This document shows, piece after piece, positions 1 to 4,615 of a stretch of 5,732 bases of DNA. The notes below the pieces were generated by a model that was not told the origin of the DNA, did not search any database, and worked only from the letters and a program-made list of their open reading frames with translations. Made by a program: the position numbers and the translations under genes. Positions within the stretch are counted from its first letter, which is position 1; each line of letters starts with the position of its first letter. Source of the stretch: Planctomycetota bacterium (lineage in GTDB: Bacteria > Planctomycetota > UBA1135); contig JAQBVK010000169.1 of assembly GCA_027623585.1 (NCBI GenBank), positions 1 to 5,732 of the forward strand. Direction: 5' to 3'.

Positions 1-40
1 ATCGGAGGTTGCCCGAATTTTCCTTGAGTCGCGGCCCAAC

Positions 41-75
41 AAAGCCGAAAGGGGCGCCCGCTGAGCGGACGCCCC
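41..75 (-). terminator. Probable intrinsic terminator of the pilin gene
   Basis: A GC-rich inverted repeat occupies 51-75. GGGGCG (51-56) pairs with CGCCCC (70-75), CCGC (58-61) pairs with GCGG (65-68), there is one C/A mismatch (57/69) and the loop is 3 nt (62-64). In the minus-strand transcript the stem is followed by an interrupted U tract (TTTCGGCTTTGTT, about 50-38). It lies 23 bp past the pilin stop codon. The stem is convincing; the interrupted U tract makes it a moderate rather than strong terminator. Confidence 0.55.
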
Positions 76-81
76 CTGGAG

Positions 82-96
82 CCGAAGGGTCTTCGG
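82..96 (-). other. Small perfect hairpin just after the pilin stop codon
   Basis: CCGAAG (82-87) and CTTCGG (91-96) form a perfect 6-bp inverted repeat around a 3-nt loop. It begins 1 nt past the TAG stop (98-100) and lies 6 bp from the larger hairpin at 51-75. No U tract follows it directly, so it may stabilise the 3' end of the mRNA or assist the main terminator rather than terminate alone. Confidence 0.4.
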
Positions 97-97
97 A

Positions 98-520
98 CTA
101 CTTGTTCGGCAGGAGCTCGTCCTTGATGCTGGACTTGTCCTGGTTGAAGCCGTTCTCGTCGAACACCACGGTGTAGGAGCCGTAGCCACCGGAGGAACCC
201 GTGCGAGTCAGCTTGATCTCCCACTTCGTGTCCCAGTTCGAGGAAGAGATGTTGCCGGCCGTGAAGTAGGTCGGATTGTTCAGCGTCACGTCGAGGTCGG
301 TGACCTTCTTCGCGTAGGCCGAGTTGCGACCCTGGTACGCGCCTTGCGAGGACATCAGGTTCTCGCAATAGTTAAAGGCTTCAGCGGCTTTCGTGCGTTC
401 GACGGAGCGCATGAAACGGGGGACGGCGAAAGTAGCGAGCACGCCGAGGATGACGACCACGATCGTCAGTTCCACCAGCGAGAATCCACCCTTCTTGGTG
501 TTCAGGTTGAGCGTCTTCAT
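98..520 (-). CDS. Type IV pilin / type II secretion pseudopilin-like protein
   Basis: This 140-residue protein has a class III (prepilin) signal. A short basic leader ends in Gly11-Gly12, and Phe13 begins a hydrophobic segment (FSLVELTIVVVILGVLA) with the conserved glutamate at residue 17, which is Glu5 of the mature protein. PilD-type prepilin peptidase should cut between Gly12 and Phe13 and leave about 128 residues. The hydrophobic helix (about 13-33) would anchor the subunit in the inner membrane and pack the fibre core. The rest is a small polar head with Asn/Ser/Thr/Gly-rich loops. Only one cysteine is present (Cys52), so the C-terminal disulfide loop of many major pilins is absent. The ATG at 520 gives a typical leader length; no Shine-Dalgarno sequence is evident. 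The gene lies 148 bp downstream of purF, is probably transcribed separately, and is followed by hairpins. Family is secure; pilus subunit versus secretion pseudopilin cannot be decided without neighbouring pil/gsp genes. Confidence 0.93.
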   Translation of the reverse strand: MKTLNLNTKKGGFSLVELTIVVVILGVLATFAVPRFMRSVERTKAAEAFNYCENLMSSQGAYQGRNSAYAKKVTDLDVTLNNPTYFTAGNISSSNWDTKWEIKLTRTGSSGGYGSYTVVFDENGFNQDKSSIKDELLPNK

Positions 521-536
521 TTCGGTCTTGGATGGG

Positions 537-561
537 ACACGGGGTACCGACGTCCCCGTGT
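537..561. other. Inverted repeat in the pilin 5' leader
   Basis: ACACGGGG (537-544) and CCCCGTGT (554-561) are perfect 8-bp complementary arms around a 9-nt spacer. The structure ends 16 bp upstream of the pilin ATG, so it would lie in the 5' untranslated leader if the pilin promoter is upstream, or be an operator if transcription starts inside it. No U tract follows on the minus strand, which argues against an intrinsic terminator for purF. Confidence 0.4.
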
Positions 562-630
562 GGGGCGCGGAGCACCACGATTCGCGGCGCCACTGGACCT
601 ATCGGCTGCCCCCCCCTCCCCGGCTTAAGA

Positions 631-649
631 GAATTTCCCTGAGAAATTC
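631..649 (-). other. AT-containing hairpin just downstream of purF
   Basis: GAATTTC (631-637) and GAAATTC (643-649) are perfect 7-bp arms with a 5-nt loop, 19 bp past the purF stop codon. The stem is fairly weak and no U run follows on the minus strand, only TCTTAAG and then a G-rich stretch. Its position suits a purF 3'-end structure, but terminator activity is uncertain. No convincing sigma-70 or sigma-54 promoter for the pilin gene could be picked out in the rest of the 521-668 gap. Confidence 0.3.
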
Positions 650-668
650 CCTCGGCACCTGCTCGAAT

Positions 669-2123
669 CTAGACCCGCATCGCCGCCCGCTCGGCCGAAA
701 GCGCCTCGAGGTGCTCCGCGGCGTCGGGGGTCGGGTACTGGCCGGTGAAGCAGCCGGTGCAAAACTCAGTGAGCTCTGGGTTCTTGGCCCGGCCGGCGGC
801 GATCATCCGCTCCATATCGAGATAAAGCAGTAAGTCCGCGCCGATTTCTATGCGAACTTCTTCACTGCTCCGGTTGCGCGCCACAAAGTCGTCCTTCGTC
901 GCCATGTCGATGCCATAGGGGCAGGGCGCGATCAGCGGCGGACTGGTAGTCGCGAAATAGACCTTGCTTGCCCCCGCCTTGCGCGCGGTCTCGATGATCT
1001 TGCGGCTGGTGTTGCCGCGTACGATCGAATCGTCGATCAACAGCACCGTGCGGCCCTCGAACTCGATCGGGATCGGGTTCAACTTGCGGCGGATCGAAGA
1101 CTTCCGCTGCGCCTGGCTGGGCATGATGAAGGTGCGGCCGACGTAGCGGTTCTTGATGAACCCCTCGCGGTAAGGCACGCCGAGCGCGAGCGCGGCGGAG
1201 AGCGCGGCGTCGCGCGCGCTGTCCGGGATCGGAATCACGGCGTCGGGCGTCGGCAGACCGGCTTCAATCCACTGCGCGGCGATGGCTTCGCCGAAGCGCT
1301 GGCGCGCCTTGTAGACGCTGACGCCGTCGAGGAAAGAATCCGGCCGCGCGAAGTAGACCAATTCAAAGATGCACGGCGTGTGCTTCTTCTGCGTGATCTG
1401 GATGAAAACCGGATCCTGGCCGGGCACCACCAGAAATGCTTCCCCATTCTTGAGATCACGGAAGCGCTCGAAGCCGAGCACGTCGAAGGCAACCGATTCC
1501 GACGCGACCGCCCATTCGGTGCCTTTCGCCGAAACGCGGCGTCCGACGATGCAGGGCTTGATCCCGTGTGGATCGCGGAATGCGAACAGCGCGCCGTCGG
1601 AAAGGATGCCGACCACGGAGTACGCCCCTTTAGCGTGCTCGAAGGCGCTCTCGACCGCAGTGCGCAATCGATCCGCGAGCGGATCCATCTTGAGGGTGCG
1701 CTGCATCCCCATCGCAAAGGCGTAGAGAATCGCCTCGACGTCGCAGGAAGACTCCAGGCAGATGTTGGCCGCCGGAAACTTCCTCGACTTCAGATCCACC
1801 CAATTGGTGAGATTGCCGTTGTGGGCCATCCCCACCCCGAACGGGAAGTTGATGTAGAAAGGTTGCGCGTCCTCGCCCGCGCCGCCGCCCACCGTCGGGT
1901 AGCGCACGTGAGCGATCGCGAGGTTCCCCTTCAGGTGCTCCATGTCCTGCGCATGGAAGATGTCGCGCACCATGCCGTTCTGCTTGCGCTGGTGGAACTT
2001 CCCGTCGAACGACAGGATCCCGGCGGCGTCTTGGCCGCGGTGCTGGAGCGCGATCAACCCTTCGTAGAGCTCCGCAGCGACTTCGTTGCCGGGCAGTCCG
2101 GCGATGCCGATGAATCCGCACAT
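669..2123 (-). CDS. purF: Amidophosphoribosyltransferase (glutamine PRPP amidotransferase)
   Basis: This cytoplasmic enzyme makes 5-phosphoribosylamine from PRPP and glutamine, the committed step of de novo purine synthesis. The 484-residue protein is full length. The N-terminal class II glutaminase domain (about 2-240) starts MCGFIGIAG; Cys2 becomes the N-terminal nucleophile once Met is removed. Typical glutaminase motifs follow: QHRGQDAAG (27-35), the HVRYPT loop (72-77), HNGNL (101-105). The phosphoribosyltransferase domain (about 250-460) has the PRPP loop LLIDDSIVRGNTS (361-373). Cys251, Cys401, Cys455 and Cys458 (CTGC) sit in the same motif contexts as the four [4Fe-4S] ligands of the Bacillus subtilis enzyme, so this is probably the iron-sulfur type. 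Unlike B. subtilis PurF it has no visible propeptide. The ATG at 2123 lies 14 bp after mnmH and has no Shine-Dalgarno sequence, suggesting co-transcription. Stop is TAG. Confidence 0.98.
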   Translation of the reverse strand: MCGFIGIAGLPGNEVAAELYEGLIALQHRGQDAAGILSFDGKFHQRKQNGMVRDIFHAQDMEHLKGNLAIAHVRYPTVGGGAGEDAQPFYINFPFGVGMAHNGNLTNWVDLKSRKFPAANICLESSCDVEAILYAFAMGMQRTLKMDPLADRLRTAVESAFEHAKGAYSVVGILSDGALFAFRDPHGIKPCIVGRRVSAKGTEWAVASESVAFDVLGFERFRDLKNGEAFLVVPGQDPVFIQITQKKHTPCIFELVYFARPDSFLDGVSVYKARQRFGEAIAAQWIEAGLPTPDAVIPIPDSARDAALSAALALGVPYREGFIKNRYVGRTFIMPSQAQRKSSIRRKLNPIPIEFEGRTVLLIDDSIVRGNTSRKIIETARKAGASKVYFATTSPPLIAPCPYGIDMATKDDFVARNRSSEEVRIEIGADLLLYLDMERMIAAGRAKNPELTEFCTGCFTGQYPTPDAAEHLEALSAERAAMRV

Positions 2124-2137
2124 GTGCAGGGGGAATT

Positions 2138-3319
2138 CTAACGGAATGCGGCGCTCGCAGGAGCCGGGCCAACGGCGAGGCGCGCGCGCAGCGTGAGCAA
2201 ACGCTCCACTCTCTTAGGATCCTCGCGCTCCAGTTCCATGCACGGCGCCGGAAGGTCGCGCCCGCTGTGCAGGTAAAGCGGGTCGTAGTAGTGCTCCAGG
2301 AGCACGCCGGCGATTTCGCCGTAGCGGGCTGAGGCGTGGAGGGCGGTGAGGCGCCCCTCCCATTCCGCTCCGAGTCGCCGCTCCAAGAAGGGCAGGCGCT
2401 CGGCGATCTGCGCCACGGCTCCTGGCTGTGCGAGATAGTCCTCCACCAAGACTTGGACGCGGGTCGCCTTCTGCGCGCTCAACTCGACGACACGGCCCGA
2501 GCGCATCGCGCGCCAGAGCGCGTCAGGGATGATCGCGTCACCCACCTTGCGCGACTCGGCTTCGACGAACCAGGGCGGCGCGCCGAGCTGCTCGGTGCGC
2601 GCGGCGATGCGTGATTCGAAAGCGGGCTGCGAAACCGGGCTCCGGCCGACCGCACCGAGAATTGAGGAACGGTGTCCTGCGCAGGCTTCGAGATCGAGGG
2701 TGGAGCCCGGTGCGGCAGCTTCGATCTCCTGAAGAAGGAGTGTCTTGCCGGTCCCGGTCGCGCCGCTGATCAGGACGAAGGGGTTCGGCTCCGGCGCCGG
2801 CCACGAGGCGAGGCGTCGCATCACCCACGAGCGATAGGCCTTGTATCCCCCGTCGAGCAGCGCCACCCGCTCGCCCATGGCCTGCAGCAACGCGGCGACC
2901 GAACGCGAACGCATGCCGCCGCGCCAGCAATGAACGATGACCCAGCCTGCTCCTCCTTCGGACAGCGTCTTCACCGACTCCGTCACTACCGATCCCACAC
3001 CCGCCCGCAACCGCGCCGCCAACTCCGATACGGTGTCGCACACCGTATCGGCAGAATTTGACAAGGTGGTGCCGCACACCGTGGCGAGGATTCCTGGAAT
3101 GCGTGCCGAGGCGAGTTCGAGCCCCTGCTCGTAGGCAGCGTCCGGGGAAACTTGCTTGTAGAGGGTGCCGACCAGCGCGCGCTCGTCGTCATCGAAGAGC
3201 GGTGCGTTGATCGCGCCCGGAATTGCGTCGCGCGCGTGTTCGGCGGGACTGCGCAAGTCCACCCAGCGCGCTCCGCGAAGGAGGCGCGCGTCCTCATAAC
3301 TCAGGGCGGGTATGTGCAC
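2138..3319 (-). CDS. mnmH: tRNA 2-selenouridine synthase with an in-frame insert
   Basis: MnmH (SelU, YbbB) replaces the 2-thio group of wobble uridine 34 in certain tRNAs with selenium, through a geranylated intermediate and using selenophosphate. The N-terminal rhodanese domain (about 1-165) holds DLRSPAEH (21-28), AINAPLFDDDERALVGTLYK (36-55) and the active-site loop CWRGGMRS with Cys131 (E. coli Cys97). The C-terminal P-loop domain (about 180-385) holds Walker A GATGTGKT (186-193), DLEACAGHRSS (209-219), EAESRKVG (253-260) and EHYYDPLY (342-349). Start is GTG at 3319; from there Asp21 aligns with E. coli Asp22, which supports it. At 393 residues it exceeds E. coli MnmH (364), and essentially all the excess lies at about residues 80-116, where the DNA carries a perfect palindrome (3025-3051). 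Catalytic residues and frame are intact, so the gene looks functional. purF follows 14 bp downstream; the transaldolase gene diverges 32 bp upstream. A selD partner should exist elsewhere in the genome. Confidence 0.93.
   Translation of the reverse strand: MHIPALSYEDARLLRGARWVDLRSPAEHARDAIPGAINAPLFDDDERALVGTLYKQVSPDAAYEQGLELASARIPGILATVCGTTLSNSADTVCDTVSELAARLRAGVGSVVTESVKTLSEGGAGWVIVHCWRGGMRSRSVAALLQAMGERVALLDGGYKAYRSWVMRRLASWPAPEPNPFVLISGATGTGKTLLLQEIEAAAPGSTLDLEACAGHRSSILGAVGRSPVSQPAFESRIAARTEQLGAPPWFVEAESRKVGDAIIPDALWRAMRSGRVVELSAQKATRVQVLVEDYLAQPGAVAQIAERLPFLERRLGAEWEGRLTALHASARYGEIAGVLLEHYYDPLYLHSGRDLPAPCMELEREDPKRVERLLTLRARLAVGPAPASAAFR
3025..3051. repeat. Perfect 12-bp palindromic element inside mnmH
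   Basis: CCGATACGGTGT (3025-3036) and ACACCGTATCGG (3040-3051) are perfectly complementary arms separated by CGC. In the mnmH mRNA they would form a very stable stem with a 3-nt loop. The element encodes residues 90-99 (ADTVCDTVSE) in the middle of the stretch that the E. coli enzyme lacks. It adds no stop codon in the mnmH frame. It resembles in kind, though not demonstrably in sequence, the coding palindromic elements known from Rickettsia. Mobility or copy number cannot be judged from a single copy. Confidence 0.85.
3032..3081. repeat. Direct repeat of the palindrome core, 36-bp period
   Basis: The 14-nt core GGTGTCGCACACCG (3032-3045) recurs as GGTGCCGCACACCG (3068-3081), with one mismatch. 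The offset is exactly 36 bp, or 12 codons, so both copies are read in the same frame and give TVCGT (80-84) and TVCDT (92-96) in the protein. The outer copy has lost most of the flanking arm symmetry. This fits a duplicated or partly decayed element, although convergence within a short GC-rich stretch is possible. Confidence 0.6.
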
Positions 3320-3351
3320 GACGTCGGACCGCTCATCGTATCCTGGGCTCC
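3320..3351. promoter_or_regulatory. 32-bp divergent gap between mnmH and the transaldolase gene
   Basis: The two divergent start codons (GTG at 3319 on minus, ATG at 3352 on plus) leave only 32 bp between them. Neither start has a Shine-Dalgarno sequence in the gap. Any -35 elements must lie within the opposite gene's coding region. A TATCCT (3339-3344) sits about 8 bp before the plus-strand ATG, where a -10 box would produce a leaderless or nearly leaderless transcript, but no good -35 accompanies it. The gap is real; the promoter assignment is speculative. Confidence 0.35.
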
Positions 3352-4602
3352 ATGAGCGAGGCTCCCCCTGTTGCTTCTTCGCGTCTGGCTGCGGTGATCC
3401 GCGACGGCGTGCGCGAGGAGCAGGTCCACGGCAAGGCGAATCCGGAGTGGAAGAAGGTGCGCGGCACCGGCACCGAGTTGTGGCTGGACACCGGCGACAT
3501 GGAGGCTGCCAGCGCGCTGTGGAATCCCGAGTTCAGCGCTCTGACTACCAACAACACCCTGCTGAACCGCGAGATCCAGAAGGGCATCTACGACTCTTGG
3601 ATCCCGGCGGCGGCCAAGGCGACGCGCGCGGATCGGCCGACGCTCAGCGATCAGGATCAGGTGCTCGAGATCGCCTTCGCACTGAACGCGCGCCACGGGC
3701 TGCGCTTGGTGGAGCGCTTCGGGGCCTACGTGAGCGTGGAGCTGCACACCGACCTCGCGCACGATCTGGAACGCTCGGTGACGTTCGGCCGACGCTACGC
3801 GGCGCTGTGCCCGAAGTTCATCGTCAAGGTGCCGCTGACGCCGGAGGGGTTGATCGCCGCGCGCACGCTGGAGGAGGACGGGATCCCCGTCAACTTCACG
3901 CTCGGTTTCAGCGCGCGCGAGAACTTCCTCATCACTTGCGTGGCGCGCCCGTCCTGGGTGAACGTCTTCCTCGGCCGGCTCAACGCCTACGGCAGTGATT
4001 CAAAGCTGTGCGACGGCCGCTGGGTCGGCGAGCGCGCGACCATGGCGAGTCAGGCCGCAGTGAAAGGATTGCGCAAGAAGTTGGGCGCGTCCACGCGCCA
4101 GATTGCGGCCTCGATGCGCAACGGCGATCAGGTCGCCAGCCTCGCGGGCGTGGACGTCTACACCATGCCGACGCCGGTGGCCGAGGCCTACCTCAAGGCG
4201 CCGCACGCTGAAGTGCGCGACTGCACCGGCGAGGACTACCAGCCCGAGTGGAATTCGGGCGTGGATTCGCGCGCTGAAGGCATGGAAGGCCTCTGGGAAA
4301 TCACTCCCGATTTCGAGGCCGCCTGCCTGCGCCTGGCGAACGCGAGTTGGGAGGATTTGACGCCCGCCATCGTGCTCGAGAGCCTCGGCGACTCCGGCGT
4401 GGCGGCGGTCTTCCCGCGCCTCGCCCCCGCCGAAGTGGCCCGCCTCGAACAGGAGGGCAAGGCGCCCAAGCGCGACACCTGGCGCGAACATCTCGCCGCC
4501 GGCCGCGCCGGCCTCGATGGCCTGTTCACGCGCGCCGGTCTGCTCGCCTTCGCGCAAGACCAAGCCGCGCTCGACGCGCGCATCCGCGAGCACCTCGGCT
4601 AA
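3352..4602 (+). CDS. Transaldolase-family protein, long form with C-terminal extension
   Basis: This 416-residue protein belongs to the transaldolase/fructose-6-phosphate aldolase (TAL/FSA) TIM-barrel family, whose members transfer or cleave dihydroxyacetone units between sugar phosphates through a lysine Schiff base. Visible motifs are ELWLDTGD (42-49, with conserved Asp46), ALTTNNTLLNREIQKG (63-78), KFIVKVPLTPEGL (155-167, with Schiff-base candidate Lys159), GIPVNFTLGFSARE (177-190) and AGVDVYTMPTP (265-275). The family usually has TTNP or TSNP where this one has TTNN. About 105 residues follow the barrel (310-416), mostly helical in character and of unknown role. The reading frame is open back to 3223, but an earlier start would overlap mnmH; the ATG at 3352 opens MSEAPP, a plausible N-terminus. 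ftcD starts 13 bp downstream, so the two are probably co-transcribed. Family is secure; true transaldolase versus another aldolase activity is not settled. Confidence 0.9.
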   Translation: MSEAPPVASSRLAAVIRDGVREEQVHGKANPEWKKVRGTGTELWLDTGDMEAASALWNPEFSALTTNNTLLNREIQKGIYDSWIPAAAKATRADRPTLSDQDQVLEIAFALNARHGLRLVERFGAYVSVELHTDLAHDLERSVTFGRRYAALCPKFIVKVPLTPEGLIAARTLEEDGIPVNFTLGFSARENFLITCVARPSWVNVFLGRLNAYGSDSKLCDGRWVGERATMASQAAVKGLRKKLGASTRQIAASMRNGDQVASLAGVDVYTMPTPVAEAYLKAPHAEVRDCTGEDYQPEWNSGVDSRAEGMEGLWEITPDFEAACLRLANASWEDLTPAIVLESLGDSGVAAVFPRLAPAEVARLEQEGKAPKRDTWREHLAAGRAGLDGLFTRAGLLAFAQDQAALDARIREHLG

Positions 4603-4615
4603 GAAACGCGACGCC

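Noticed and set aside
609..621. Possible G-quadruplex on the minus strand
   Set aside because: The run is only 13 nt with a single interruption, too short for four G3 tracts with loops. It is kept only as a homopolymer note.
393..833. 146-residue plus-strand open frame across the pilin start and purF end
   Set aside because: It spans the non-coding gap and the antisense of two clear genes, and its translation has no recognisable features.
1380..2141. 253-residue plus-strand open frame antisense to purF
   Set aside because: A shadow of the highly conserved purF coding strand; no motif and no start context.
2138..3319. mnmH as a pseudogene because of the internal insert
   Set aside because: The frame is uninterrupted for 393 codons, and the rhodanese Cys131 motif, Walker A and C-terminal motifs are all intact.
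3223..3351. Upstream extension of the transaldolase reading frame by 43 codons
   Set aside because: It would overlap the start of mnmH by nearly 100 bp and adds an Arg-rich, non-conserved leader. The ATG at 3352 is the simpler start.
3312..3998. 228-residue plus-strand open frame overlapping the transaldolase gene
   Set aside because: Low-complexity Arg/Gly/Ala-rich translation in a shifted frame; the overlapping transaldolase frame carries the conserved motifs.
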